Below are positions 1 through 12,476 of a stretch of 64,000 bases of DNA, one piece after another. The stretch is taken from the NCBI RefSeq assembly GCF_023091745.1, contig NC_068930.1, forward strand, positions 6,098,262 through 6,162,261, in the 5' to 3' direction. The stretch comes from Budorcas taxicolor (taxonomy: Eukaryota; Chordata; Mammalia; Artiodactyla; Bovidae). Positions within the stretch are counted from its first letter, which is position 1, and every line of letters starts with the position of its first letter. Made by a program: the position numbers and the translations under genes. Under the pieces are notes generated by a model, which was not told the DNA's origin, did no database searches, and saw only the letters and a program-made list of their open reading frames with translations.

Positions 1-107
1 TGTTTCCACTGTTTCCCCATCTATTTCCCATGAAGTGATGGGACCAGATGCCGTGATCTTCATTTTCTGAATGCTGAGGTTTAAGCCAACTTTTTCACTC
101 TGAAATG
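1..107 (-). mobile_element. BovB LINE fragment (antisense)
   Basis: The sequence matches the antisense of the reverse-transcriptase region seen at about 51983-52087 in this window, including the reversed ITSWEIDG stretch. It is cut off by the window edge on the left and runs directly into L1 sequence at about 107. Only a remnant of the frame is present. Confidence 0.85.
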
Positions 108-1164
108 TAAATCAAAACTACAATTGGGTATCACCTCACACCAGTCAGAATGGCCATCATCAAAAAATCTACAAACAATAAATGCTGGAGAGGATGTGGA
201 GAAAAGGGAACACTCTTGTGCTGTTGATGGGAATGTAAACTGATACAGCCACTATGGAGAATAGAATGGAAATTTCTTTAAAAACTAGAAATAGAAGTAC
301 CATACAATCCAGAAATCCCACTACCGGGTATATACCCTGAGAAACTCATAATTGAAAAAGACACATATACCCCAATGTTCAGGCTTCCCCAGTGGCACAG
401 CGGTAAAGAATCTTCCTGCAATGCAGGAGATGCAGGTTTAATCCCTGGGTAAGGCAAATCCCCTGGAGGAGCACAAGGCCACTCACTCAAGTGAGAATCC
501 CATGGAGAGAGGAGCCTGGCAGGCCACAGTTCACAGGGTCACAAAGAACCAGGCATAATCAAAGTGACTTAACATGCACCCCAATTTTCACTGCAGCACT
601 ATTTACAATAACCAGGACATGGAAGCAACCTAGATGTTCATTGACAGATGAATGGATAATGAAAATGTAATACATACATATAGTGGAATATTACTTGGCC
701 ACAAAAACGAACAAATTTAATCAGGTCTAGTGAGGTGGATGAACTAGAGCCTGTTATACAGAGTGAAGTAAGCCACAAAGAGAACAAGAAATAACATATA
801 TTGATACATATATATGGAGTCTAGAAAAATTATACTAATGAACCTATTTGCAGAGCAGGAATAGAGACTCAGACATAGAGAACAAACTTATGGATGCAGC
901 AAGTGAGGGAGAAGTTGGGATAAACTGAGAGAGTAGCATTAAAATATATACATTACCATGTGTAAAATAGCTAATGGGAAGTTACACTATAGTTCAGGGA
1001 GCTCAGCCTGGTGCTCTGTGACAAGGGATGGGATGGGGTGGAAGAGAGGTTTAACAGGAAGGGGACATGTCTATACCTATGGCTGATTCATGTTAATGTA
1101 TCCAAGAAACCAATACAACATTATAAAGCAATCATCCTTCAATTAAAATAAATTTTTAAAAAGT
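108..1164 (+). mobile_element. L1 LINE 3' end (5'-truncated)
   Basis: This is the ORF2 C-terminal region followed by the L1 3' UTR. Landmarks are the Cys-rich stretch near 188-250, the 'caatgttca...aggacatggaagcaacctag' region split by a SINE, and an A-rich tail near 1141-1170. It carries many frame breaks and cannot encode a protein. A Bov-tA SINE interrupts it at 382-576. Confidence 0.85.
382..576 (+). mobile_element. Bov-tA SINE inserted in L1
   Basis: This is a tRNA-derived ruminant SINE in sense orientation. It starts at the 'ggcttccccagtggc' head and ends near 'gacttaacatgc'. Target-site copies flank it: accccaatgttca at 369-381 and accccaattttca at 578-590, one mismatch. The L1 3' end resumes directly after it. 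Confidence 0.9.
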
Positions 1165-1176
1165 AAAACATTAGAA

Positions 1177-1650
1177 TGAAGTGGGTCCAAGATGGCAGAC
1201 AAATCAACTTCAATTGGACCTTGATCTTCAATCAACAAGCTAAGTGACACACCCAAAGGCACCATAATGGGCACTTTCCAAGGCACTGTCAAAAGACCCA
1301 AAAGGGGGCAGTGGCCCAATTCCTGGGAATAGCCACCCCTCCCCCAAAATAGTTAGAATAATCCCTCCCACTCATTAGCCTATGAGATTACCCAGCCCAC
1401 AAAAGCTAGCCACACTACATTTCAAGACTACCACACTCTGTGATGGTCCACACTCTGTCTGTGGAGTGTGTTTCTCTCTGCATAAATCCATTTCCTACCT
1501 ATCACTCTATCTCTCACTGAATTCTTTCTGTGATGAGACATCAAGAACCTGAGCTTCATTAGATCCTGAAAACAGATCTGTGATCTCAGTTGGAAGACTG
1601 GGTTTTGGCTGGGTTCGAGTCCCAGCACATGAGTTCAGGTCCCAAAATGA
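1177..1650 (+). mobile_element. Solitary endogenous retrovirus LTR
   Basis: A poly(A) signal-like 'gcataaatcc' near 1480 is followed by a U5-like stretch (tctctcactgaattctttctg and the pyrimidine-rich segment) that is typical of ruminant ERV LTRs. No coding sequence adjoins it, so it looks like a solo LTR. Both ends are approximate and no target duplication was identified. Confidence 0.6.
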
Positions 1651-2053
1651 GGTAAATGGTTTCAGATGGATTTGAAAACTTTAATTTGAAAATAATATTT
1701 CAACGTTCTTTCCGAAAACTCTTAACATAAATAATTCTTTGATAAAGATAAAACAGTCAAAAGTAGATTGGGGGTGGAGGGGAGAATAAGACCAACTAAT
1801 TACTTTCAGTATTTTTACAAATTTCCAAAATTAAGTTTACTTGATGGCACAGGCCACAATAAATTTGAAAGACTTTTTCACAAAGTAACAACTGATATCA
1901 TCATCTAGGTATGCTTTAAAATACAAACCTCAATTTTTCCTTTTTATAGCAGAAATAATAAAATTTGCTATGATTTGAGAGAGAAAAGTTACCACTCACA
2001 TTATCCCATATAAAATAATTTAATCACTTTTAAAATAAAACATTTTTACTTTC
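1651..2053. other. AT-rich DNA, nothing recognised
   Basis: No open frame of note and no recognised repeat. It ends at the target site of the L1-BT insertion that follows. Confidence 0.6.
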
Positions 2054-2071
2054 AAAATTTTCTCATGTGAG

Positions 2072-3987
2072 AAAGTAGAAAAAGAAATTAAGGAAACAAT
2101 TCCATTCACCATTGCAATGAAAAGAATAAAATACTTAGGAATATATCTACCTAAAGAAACTAAAGACCTATATATAGAAAACTATAAAACACTGATGAAA
2201 GAAATCAAAGAGGACACTAATAGATGGAGAAATATACCATGTTCATGGATCGGAAGAATCAATATAGTGAAAATAAGTATACTACCCAAAGCAATTTACA
2301 AATTCAATGCAATCCCTATCAAGCTACCAGCCATATTTTTCACAGAACTAGAACAAATAATTTCAAGATTTGCATGGAAATACAAAAAACCTCGAATTGC
2401 CAAAGCAATCTTGAGAAATAAGAATGGAACTGGAGGAATCAACTTACCTGACTTCAGGCTCTACTACAAAGCCACAGTCATCAAGACAGTATGGTACAGG
2501 CACAAAGACAGACATATAGATCAATGGAACAAAATAGAAAGCCCAGAAATAAATCCACACACATATGGACACCTTATCTTTGACAAAGGAGGCAGGAATA
2601 TACGATGGAGTAAAGACAATCTCTTTAACAAGTGGTGCTGGGAAAACTGGTTAACCACTTGTAAAAGAATGAAACTAGATCACTTTCTAACACCACACAC
2701 AAAAATAAACTCAAAATGGATTAAAGACCTAAATGTAAGACCAGAAACTATAAAACTCCTAGAGGAGAACATAGGCAAAACACTCTCCGACATAAATCAC
2801 AGCAGGATCCTCTATGATCCACCTCCCAGAATTCTGGAAATAAAAGCAAAAATAAACAAATGGGATCTAATTAAAATTAAAAGCTTCTGCACAACAAAGG
2901 AAAATAAAAGCAAGGTGAAAAGACAGCCTTCTGAATGGGAGAAAATAATAGCAAATGAAGCAACTGACAAACAACTAATCTCAAAAATATGCAAGCAACT
3001 TATGCAGCTCAATTCCAGAAAAACGACCCAATCAAAAAATGGGCCAAAGAACTAAACAGACATTTCTCCAAAGAAGACATACGGATGGCTAACAAACACA
3101 TGAAAAGATGCTCAACATCACTCATTATTAGAGAAATGCAAATCAAAACCACAATGAGGTACCACTTCACACCAGTCAGAATGGCTGCGATCCAAAAATC
3201 TGCAAGCAATAAATGCTGGACAGGATGTGGAGAAAAGGGAACCCTCCTACACTGTTGGTGGGAATGCAAACTAGTACAGCCACTATGGAGAACAGTGTGG
3301 AGATTCCTTAAAAAATTGCAAATAGAACTACCTTATGACCCAGCAATCCCACTGCTGGACATACACACCGAGGAAACCAGAATTGAAAGAGACACATGTA
3401 CCCCAATGTTCATCGCAGCACTGTTTATAATAGCCAGGACATGGAAACAACCTAGATATCCATCAGCAGATGAATGGATAAGAAAGCTGTGGTACATATA
3501 CACAATGGAGTATTACTCAGCCGTTAAAAAGAATTCATTTGAATCAGTTCTGATGAGATGGATGAAACTGGAGCCGATTATACAGGGTGAAGTAAGCCAG
3601 AAAGAAAAACACCAATACAGTATACTAACACATATATATGGAATTTAGAAAGATGGCAATGACGACCCTGTATACAAGACAGCAAAAAAGACACAGATGT
3701 GTATAAAGGACTTTTGGACTCAGAGGGAGAGGGAGAGGGTGGGATGATTTGGGAGAATGGCATTCTAACATGTATACTATCATGTAAGAATCGAATCACC
3801 AGTCTATGTCTGACGCAGGATACAGCATGCTTGGGGCTGGTGCATGGGGATGACCCAGAGAGATGTTATGGGGAGGGCGGTGGGAGGGGGGTTCATGTTT
3901 GGGAACGCATGTAAGAATTAAAGATTTTAAAATTTAAAAAATAAATAAATAAAATTTTAAAAAATTAAGAAATTTAAAAAATAAAAA
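2072..3987 (+). mobile_element. L1-BT LINE, 5'-truncated, young insertion
   Basis: The element holds the last third of ORF2, the 3' UTR and an A-rich tail. It is bounded by a perfect 18-bp target duplication, aaaattttctcatgtgag, at 2054-2071 and 3988-4005. The first copy begins with AAAA, as expected for L1 endonuclease. The perfect duplication and long open frames indicate a recent insertion. The 3' end goes from 'gggaacgcatgtaag' straight into the A-rich tail and lacks the roughly 75 bp found before the tail in the copy at 58624-59238. Confidence 0.95.
2117..3648 (+). pseudogene. L1 ORF2 C-terminal region (frameshifted)
   Basis: ORF2 of L1 encodes the endonuclease and reverse transcriptase that copies L1 RNA into the genome. 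Only the end is here. Frame one (2117-3055, 312 codons) covers the region after the catalytic palm, starting at KRIKYLGIYLPKE. Frame two takes over near 3010-3030 and runs to a stop at 3646-3648. It includes the C-terminal Cys/His motif CX3CX7HX4C, encoded at about 3210-3265. The switch between frames looks like a small deletion in the 'ccagaaaaacgaccc' stretch. No endonuclease or YADD motif is present, so the product cannot be active. The first methionine is simply the first in-frame ATG after truncation. Confidence 0.9.
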
Positions 3988-4005
3988 AAAATTTTCTCAT
4001 GTGAG

Positions 4006-6955
4006 GAATGTGAAAGTTAGCGTATCGTTTTATTTACCTACTGAGCTGGTACATGAGATTCATGTGAAAAGAATCAAGTGTAATTTCAGTTTTACCATTA
4101 ATTATTCATGTGGTACAGCTGACACATGACTTCCTCAGGTCTTGGTGTCCATAAGGGCATCAGATTCTATGATTGCTGAACTACATTCCAGGTCACTTAT
4201 TAATTTGAGGCCTTGTGGGGCCCTCCAATATACAAATCCTTTCTGTGTCCCCTGTTTTCTGTTTGTATGAAACGGGCTCCATTCAGCCTCCTAGACATTT
4301 TCTGAGTTCCACAGAGTAGATTTAATCAGTTGCTTATCAGGGAAAGAAAGAAATACAGAAAAAAAAGGAGGAGTAGCTCTGGGGAAGGGTCCTGATTTCT
4401 CCTCAAGGAATGTACATGACAATATCTTGGTTCCCCACCCAGGTGGAGGATGGTAACTTTAGGCTGAGCCCAAGATTCTTGGACACCACTCTGGTACCTC
4501 AGAAGAAAGTCTGTACACAGTGGAAGATTTTGAAGACTCTGACCTCATCCCCTAACGTGTCCCTTTAAAATCTTTCATGACCAAGCAGTATCTTTGGGGT
4601 TGGTTATTTGGACACAAGTCCAACTTCTCCCCAGGTTGCCAGCCTCCTAAATAAGGCAAACTCTCTGCTCCTTCCAGCACTTGTTTCTGAAGTATTGGTT
4701 TTGGAGCAGCAAGCAGCCAAACCTGGGCTCAGTAACAAATACAATATTCTGTTATTGAAATATTTTGATATAATTGTCATTTATCTACAAATACAGACAT
4801 TATATATTAGTGACTCAAGTACACTTTAGAAATAGTTGTTTAAAAAAAAACAAATAAGCTTACCATTGAAACAGAAATGAAAGACACCAAATCTTGCTGA
4901 GTGCTTTCTACATTTACTTTCAATGGTAGCAAAATGTAAACTATTGATGATAATAGTTCATGGACCATCTGCAGATGTGCTATAAATTTGTACAGGTAAG
5001 GATGCTTTAGTAATTCAAGATGTCACAGCTATTCCTTTCCAGTTAATCTCTAAGAAAAAATAGAACAAGAGTCTGAGACCCCCAAGAGGGATTACTGAGG
5101 GAATCATCTGGTTTACAGATTTACCTAAAAGGAAATCAGCCAGGATTTCCCATTTTATAAAGATGATTTTGCTTTAATGGAAAACTCCACTAAAATTTTT
5201 TAAATTAAATTCTTCTGTTTAAAGGTATAATGAGCAAGTGATGATTTCCCTATAATATCATTTTATCAATATTCTAAATCAAGACATTTTTTAAAAACTA
5301 ATTTTGACTTGATTAATTGAAGACTTGTTCGTTGTTAGTAAGGTTGCTTTTTAAATATAGTTTGCATATGGTATTTTTAAATGAAGCTGAGTAGTTCTAG
5401 TATCTACAGAAAGAGGTGGATTTATTTTTTCCCTAATGTTGGAAGAAATTATAGTTGACCCTGAATAACACTGAAAGTAGAAAGAAAGGATGGAGTAAAG
5501 AGAGAAAGATAAAGTATATAAGACAATGAGTCTTATTAAAAATTGTTGATTTTTTTATCTTCCAAAACCCCTTTGATCATATTAGCATACATATTACCTT
5601 GTTTTTCATGACATGATCACCCTCAGTTTTAAGTTAGTCTACTTGATAAAACTTTCTCTCCTAATAACTCACATCATATCATACATGATTTGGAGGTCAG
5701 AGTAAAATGTACACGAGGTTCAGCTATGAAGCAATTGACATTTTGTGGCCATTAAGCTCACAATCTAATTTTAGATATTAACAAAGTGAAAGTCCTGTAT
5801 GGTTGGTCTTCCGGTAGTTTCTGTGCCTGTTGTGAGGCTGCTGCCTCTATTTATAACACTTTCAGTATACTGTCTATGTGATTGCCTCTGATCCAGTGCA
5901 GACATTACACACAAAATGATCTGTCTCAGTATTTTATTTTCAGATCTTGTTTTGATTCAGAAAAGGAAAAAGAGAAAAATAATTATTCAGATTGAACAAA
6001 ATAATTCCAAACCTCATTGTCCTCTTTCTAAAAGTGTAGTAGTCACTTAGAAGTTCAGGTATTTCCTCCATGAAATGTACTCAGAGTTCTGTAATAACCT
6101 GTGAGCAGGAGTCTTGAACACTGAGGATGGCAGCCTCAATGGGGTGAGTGCATATGTGTCTGCCACATTCATGCTTTGGAAAGGAAGAACAGAGTCTCTG
6201 TTCTCCCGAGCCTCTCATTCTGGTGGGAGTTCAGGACATGCACCTCAAAATAGGCTGCTTTGGTATGTTGATTATTTTGAGCTATAGGCATTTGGAGAGG
6301 CTTTCTCTAAACTCTCTCTCTCTCCCTAAATACAGATCCTTCCAAAAGGAACTATATTGCCACAGATTCCTCCTGGAGTTTCACCAACTGAGAAGAAGTG
6401 ATTCATCACAGGAGAGGAGACCAGAAGTCAAAATCATACCCAGACTTTGTCACAAACTATCATAGCTCTCATCTGTTCTTCTAAGGGCCTATTCATCTTT
6501 CCCCCAAATCATTCACCCTCCCCTTAGTGGCCTACATCTCCTCTCCTGTTCCCCTAAAAAGAGGATGCTAAAGTCATAAATCTGAAAACCATTTTGGATA
6601 TTTGATTTTGATTCCTGTGGTGCCCCCCAGCACATAATACTGAATATTAAAAAATTAGTATAATTTTTCTTATATTAATCTCCGTATTGACAGCTTGTTT
6701 TAGAGACCCAGTCATGGAACCTATAACAGTTAGCAAAAGTCTCTCTTCACCTACACAGTAAGCAAATGATATATCCCTACAATACTGGCCACAAAGGGCA
6801 GCCAATGGAGGGATGGGGCTGGGTGCCCAGAGGAGAGGGACAGAAATCAGGTGGCATTCTAGCACAGACCTGAAGGCAATGAAGGCAGGAGCCACACCCA
6901 TGTGGGTGTTAGAGGGAGCCTGGGATCAGCTGGGCCAAGTGTTGCCATAAGATGC
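4006..6955. other. Mostly unrecognised non-coding DNA
   Basis: No convincing gene, and short open frames here (for example 6148-6465) show no known domain. One LTR-like stretch is listed separately at 4560-4735. The rest is AT-rich and probably single-copy or holds repeats too old to recognise by eye. Confidence 0.5.
4560..4735 (+). mobile_element. Possible LTR remnant
   Basis: The string 'gccagcctcctaaataaggcaaactctctgctcc' region followed by 'gagcagcaagcagcc' resembles the polyadenylation and U5 part of an ERV1-type LTR. The U3 part may extend left to about 4140. This is a resemblance only; a repeat-library search would settle it. Confidence 0.3.
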
Positions 6956-7530
6956 GGTGGAAGCAACCTACATGTCCATCGGCAGACGAATGGATAAGAA
7001 AGCTGTGGTACATATACACAATGGAATATTACTCAGCCATTAAAATGAATGCATTTGAATCAGTTCTAATGAGATGGATGTGACTGGAGCATGTTATACA
7101 GAGTGAAGTAAGTCAGAAAGAAAAACAACAATACAGTATATTAATGCATATATATGGAATTTAGAAAGATGGTAATGATAACCCTATAGGCCAGACAGCA
7201 AAAGAGACACAGATGTAAAGAACAGTCTTTTGGACTCTGTGGGATGAGGCGAGGATGGGATGATTTAAGAGAATAGCATTGAAACGTCTATATTTCATAT
7301 ACATGTGTGAAATAGATGGCCAGTCCAGGTTCAAAGCATGAGAAAGAGTGCTCAGGGCCAGTGCCCTAGGATGACCCTGAGGGTGGGATGGGAAGGGAGG
7401 TGGGAGGGGAGTTCAGGATGGGGAACACGTGGGAACAACACACATGGCTGATTCATGTCAATGATGGCAAAAACCACTACAATATTGTAAAGTAATTAGC
7501 CTCCAATTAAATAAATAATGTTTTTAATCC
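6956..7530 (+). mobile_element. L1 LINE 3' end
   Basis: It begins inside the ORF2 C-terminus (WKQPTCPSADEWIRKLWY-like coding) and continues through the stop near 7164 and the 3' UTR to 'gtaaagtaattagcctccaattaaataaat'. It is 5'-truncated and older than the copy at 2072-3987, judging by more differences. Confidence 0.9.
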
Positions 7531-8042
7531 CAATACTATACACACAAAAAAAATCCAGCGGGATGAAGACTTCTGGGTTTGACACTGAGGTCACTGTTGG
7601 CCTTGATGAGACCAGTGTTGGTGGATTAGTGAAGACTAAATCTGCTGGGAAAAGGATTGAGAGAACAGGTGAAGAGGAAGTAGAGATTTTGGAAGAAGAT
7701 ATCTTCTGAACCTGAGTTACATATCCAGAACAGTCTAGCCACAGCTGTGTCAGAAGCAGCTCCCTAACCAGAAGCAATGAGATGCTCAATGCAAGGAAAC
7801 AAAGAGCCTGTGAGATGGCACAGACCAGGGAGGCTCTGCCTTGTGAAGGTGAAGGCCAGCAGTCATCCAGCGACACTGCATTCAGTGTCTGCGGAGACCA
7901 AAGATATGTCAGCCACAGCTCTTCTCTGCACTGGCATGGCTGATGCTTTGTAGGCAAGAAGGAAAGCCTTTCTCAGCCCTTTCAAGGTCCCTGGCTGGAT
8001 CCCAAAATCCAACTGATAAAGATAGAGTAATAGGAGAAAGGG
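7531..8042. other. Unrecognised non-coding DNA
   Basis: A 153-codon minus-strand frame at 7496-7957 overlaps the L1 tail and shows no domain; it is taken as chance. No other feature seen. Confidence 0.5.
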
Positions 8043-8185
8043 AAAGTGAAGTCACTCAGTTGTGTCCGACTCTTTGTGACCCATGGACTGTATTCCGCCA
8101 GGCTCCTCTGGCCATGGGATTTTCCAGGCAAGAATACTGGAATGGATTGCCATTTCTTTCTCCAGGTGATCTTCCTGACCCAGGA
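8043..8185 (-). mobile_element. Bov-tA SINE, truncated
   Basis: Antisense of the SINE: the reversed tail 'gtgaagtcactcag' followed by the reversed 'caggcaagaatactgg' core. The tRNA-like 5' part is missing, since the match stops at 'tgacccagga'. Confidence 0.85.
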
Positions 8186-8918
8186 GAAAAGTGTACAAAA
8201 TTTACCAGATTTTTTGTGTTGTATTTGAGTTGTATTTTCTTTGTTGGAATTCTGAAATGACAGAGATCATACTGAACTAATGTATGCACTTTCTAGCATA
8301 ATGTCAGGCATAGCATAGGACTCATTGTTTACTCAGTAAATGAATATGATAAATGATGTGACTATTTAGAAAGTTCCTTTATTTTCTGTGTCTGCTTACA
8401 AAAAAAAAAAAAAAAAGTGTGCTCATATGAGTTTGCCTGACAATATCTCTTATGCTTATAACCTGCAGCAGGTCAGAACCACAGGTGTTCATTGCAAGTA
8501 ACTGTCTCCTCCTCCTAAGGAAGCACACATCTCTGCCCTGGCCAAGAGCATTTCACATACTGCTGCTTGTCATCCACCTCTCCTCTCCCAAGTCAGAAAG
8601 AAGGTAGGGCTTACCTGCCACCTTGCCCCCTCCAGAAAGAGCCTCCCATTCCCAGCACGACTTGATGTTCACCTTGTATCCAGGTGTAAGTAAGTGAAAG
8701 TCTTACCTCTTCTTCCAGGAAGTCTCCTTAAAGAGAAGCTAAATGCTCTTCTCTGTTTCTCCCTCCAACAAGCTGCTGAGGTCCCAAGAGACACCTTGAA
8801 ACATGAAACTGAGAGCACACCTAAGGGTGGACAGATGGGAGCTGGAGGAAGCAAGCATCTGGCTACCTCACTGGCTTACGACCGAACTACATTCCTGGCT
8901 ACCTTACTGCCCACCCCT
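8186..8918. other. Non-coding DNA with an A-run and a MIR-like stretch
   Basis: An A-run lies at 8400-8417. The segment near 8290-8350 ('agcataatgtcaggc...cagtaaatgaat') resembles the 3' end of a MIR element, plus strand. The remainder shows nothing recognisable. Confidence 0.4.
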
Positions 8919-10654
8919 TAGTTCAGTTCATTTCAATTGCTCAGTCATGTCTGACTCTTTGTGACCCCATGAATCCAAGCACGCCAGGCCTCCCTGTCCA
9001 TCACCAACTCCCAGAGTTCACTCAGACTCACGTCCATCGAGTCCATGATGCCATCCAGCCATCTCATCCTCGGTTGTCCCCCTCCTCTCCTGCCCCCAAT
9101 CCCTCCCAACATCAGAGTCTTTTCCAGTGAGCCAACTCTTCACATGAGGTGGCCAAAGTACTGGAGTTTCAGCTTTAGCATCATTCCTTCCGAAGAAATC
9201 CCAGGGCTGGTCTCCTTCAGAATGGACTGGTTGGATCTCCTTGCAGTCCAAGGGACCCTCAAGAGTCTTCTCCAACACCACAGTTCAAAAGTATCAATTC
9301 TTCAGCACTCAGCCTTCTTCACAGTCCGACTCTCACATCCATACATGACCAAAGGAAAAACCATAGCCTTGACTAGGCGGACCTTAGTCAGCAAAGTAAT
9401 GTATCTGCTTTTGAATATACTATCTAGGTTGGTCATAACTTTTCTTCCCAGGAGTAAGTGTCTTTTAATTTCATGGCTGCAGTCACCATCTGCAGTGATT
9501 TTGCAGTCCCCAAAAATAAAGTCTGACACTGTTTCTACTCTTTCCCCATCTATTTCCCATGAAGTGATGGGACTGGATGCCATGATCTTCGTTTTCTGAA
9601 TGTTGAGCTGTAAGCCAACTTTTTCACTCTCCTCTTTCACTTTCATCAAGAGGCTTTTGAGTTCCTCTTCACTTTCTGCCATAAAGGTGGTGTCATTTGC
9701 ATATCTGAGGTGATTGATATTTCTCCCTGCAATCTTGATTCCGGCTTGTGTTTCTTCCAGTTCAGCGTTTCTCATGATGTACTCTGCATAGAACTTAAAT
9801 AAGCAGGATGACAATATACAGCCTTGATGTACTCCTTTTCCTATTTGGAACTATTCTGTTGTTTCATGTCCAGTTCTAACTGTTGCCTCCTGACCTGCAT
9901 ACAGATTTCTCAAGAGGCAGGTTAAGTGGTCTGGTATTCCCATCACTCTCAGAGTTTTCCACAGTTTATTGTGAACCACACAGTCAAAGGTTTTGGCATA
10001 GTCAATAAAGCAGAAATAGATGTTTTCCTGGAATTCTTTTGCTTCTTCCATGATCCAGTGGATGTTGGCAATCTGATCTCTGGTTCCTCTGCCTTTCCTA
10101 AAACCAGCTTGAACATCAGGGAGTTCACGGTTCACATATTACTGAAGCCTGGCTTGGAGAATTTTGAGTATTACTTTACTAGCATGTGAGACGAGTGCAA
10201 TTGTGTGGTAGTCTGGGCATTCTTTGGCATTGCCTTTCTTTGGGATTGGAATGATAACTGACCTTTTCCAGTCCTGTGGCCACTGCTGAGTTTTCCAAAT
10301 TTGCTGGCATATTGAGTGCAGTACTTTCACAGCATCATCTTTCAGGATTTGAAATAGCTCAACTGGAATTTCATCGCCTCCACTAATTTTGTTCATAGTG
10401 ATGCTTTCTGAAGCACACTTGACTTCACATTCCAGGATGTCTGGCTCTAGATGCGTGATCACACCATTGTGACTATCCATGTCGTGAAGATCTTTTTTGT
10501 ATGGTTCTTCTGTGTATTCTTGCCACCTGTTCTTAATATCTTCTGCTTCTGCTAAGTCCATACCATTTCTGTCCTTTATCGAGCCCATCTTTGCATGAAA
10601 TGTTCCCTTGGTATCTCTAATTTTCTTGAAGAGATCTCTAGTCTTTCCCATTCT

Positions 10655-10709
<55 letters not shown>

Positions 10710-10722
10710 CAGTTAGACAGTG

Positions 10723-10728
10723 TTTATT
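10723..10728 (-). terminator. Poly(A) signal of the retroposed transcript
   Basis: TTTATT on the plus strand is AATAAA on the minus strand. It lies 13 nt upstream of where the A-tail (T-run 10661-10709) begins, the normal spacing for mammalian cleavage and polyadenylation. Confidence 0.65.
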
Positions 10729-10739
10729 GACAAAAATTT

Positions 10740-11010
10740 GAACGCAATAAAGCAAGGATATCTTTTATCACCACTACCATTCAGTATAGTATTGAAGGCC
10801 CTAACCCACACAATAAGACAAGGAAAATAATTAACAATGATAAGAATTTGAAAGGAAGAGATAAAACTGTCATTATTTGTCACTGATAAGATTACATAGA
10901 AAACCCAACAGAATGAACAAATTAATGTATCTAATAAAAGAGTTAAGTGAAATTGCCAGGTATAAGGTTGACGTTAAAGATTAATAGCATTTTTCTATAC
11001 TTCTAGTGTC
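10740..11010 (+). mobile_element. Old L1 ORF2 fragment inside the retroposed insert
   Basis: The stretch 'aagcaaggatatcttttatcacca' region followed by 'tagtattgaaggccctaac' matches the L1 ORF2 segment after the YADD box, in plus orientation. It is antisense to the inferred transcript and heavily mutated. Confidence 0.65.
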
Positions 11011-11154
11011 AAAATATTGGTTCTCTAAAAGTTGATAAATAAAACTTTTTAAAAACATATGATTCTTATCTTTGTAAAGCAAACCAACTCATTTTATGAG
11101 CCTAATATGACCCCAATATTTATTTATAAACTACAGTTATGTACTTTACAAACA

Positions 11155-11372
11155 ACATAGTGTAGAGACTAAAAGCAAGACTGCCTTGGGGTCACACCTG
11201 TGTGAACTTAAGCAAGTTATATAATCACTCTGCCTCATTTGTCTTGCCTATAAAATGAGAAGAAAAAAATTTCCACTTAGGGTATTGTGAGGATTAAGTG
11301 AGTTAATACGTGGAAAGCATTTGTATAGCACAAAGTTGGTGTCATATAAAAGTCAGCTATTATTAGTCTAGA
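11155..11372 (+). mobile_element. MIR SINE
   Basis: Matches the MIR order: 'gactgccttggggtc', 'gtgaacttaagcaagttat', 'ctgcctcatttg', 'ataaaatgaga', 'gtgaggattaagtgagttaata', ending near 'agctattatta'. It is an ancient mammalian SINE carried within the retroposed insert. Confidence 0.85.
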
Positions 11373-11710
11373 ACTAATATATTAATACATTAGTTACTAT
11401 TAATCTAAAAATTAAAATGTTAAAATAAAATAAAAATAAACATTTACAGATGTTCTAATATTTTCTTCTTTTCCTCAATTGAGTGTACATAATTTACATT
11501 GGAGTCTATCACTTTAACAGTAAAAACTAACTAAAAATAGAAGATAATATCCCACTTAAAATATCAACCCAAAATATGAAATCCTAGGAATTAGACCAAT
11601 ACAAGATTTCTAAAATTAATCAAATGAGACCTTAATAAAATAAGGCATGTTGACATTTTTAAAGCTATTGATAGTTTCCCAAGTTTATCTAAAACTCAGT
11701 GTGTGTGAGT

Positions 11711-11742
11711 ATCTATCTATCTATCTATATCTATATATATCT
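11711..11742. repeat. (ATCT)n microsatellite
   Basis: Tandem ATCT units followed by TA-rich units. Likely length-polymorphic. Confidence 0.85.
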
Positions 11743-12214
11743 CAATATAATCAATAGCTCAGTAGAATTTGCAGGAGAACATGAAACTGATTTTAAATAT
11801 AATAAGGTTTACACAGTCATACAAAGCTAGATTAAACGCTAGGAGGAGGGGTCAGTATTGCCAGGCGCTCATCTGAGCTCTGGGGTTACAACAGTGATCA
11901 GGGCAGAGAAAAATTTCTGTTCTCTTGAAACATATAGTGTTTTCCTTTCTTTTATGTATGCATGAGTTCTTATTGTATTCCAGGAAGTAATGCCCACATC
12001 ATGCTAACTGCCTTTCCCAATTCATCATACATAGACTAACTTTTCTATCTTCAGTCTTAGTTTTTATTTATTTGAACTTATCAGTATTTTACATTATAAT
12101 TTGTATCCCCAAGTCCAAGGTATTTTAATGTCATAAAAATATCTCCCCACATTTTTTCTATTAATATTGTTTATAGTTTTATTATGATAGATTGGTTGTT
12201 ATTCACAGTTATCC

Positions 12215-12450
12215 ATTCACTCCTCCACATCACTGTTACTAACCCATTCCTGCCATGTGTCCCTGCAAAGGAATAGACTTCACAACACCATTGACAGGCC
12301 CAACCATTGGACACCTTTGGCTGACTGAATGCACCTTCTCTTATCTGATCATAAACTTGCAAGTAAGAAATAAAAAGTCTATTGTCAGAAGCCAGTGAGA
12401 CTTTAGGTTGGCTTGTCATGCAGCATACCCTGGATAAATTTATGTTTACA
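12215..12450 (+). mobile_element. Probable MaLR-type LTR
   Basis: The end 'gtcagaagccagtgagactttagg' followed by 'gtcatgcagcata', preceded by 'aagaaataaaaag', resembles the 3' part of MLT1 LTRs. The upstream part is only weakly similar. Carried inside the retroposed insert. Confidence 0.45.
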
Positions 12451-12476
12451 TTTAGGCCTCTTACCTATGATGCCAT

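Noticed and set aside
8056..8289. Frames such as those ending in SINE coding-like text (also 12382-12697, 15915-16372, 40024-40405, 53734-54041)
   Set aside because: They are translations of Bov-tA and BOV-A2 SINEs, which do not encode proteins.
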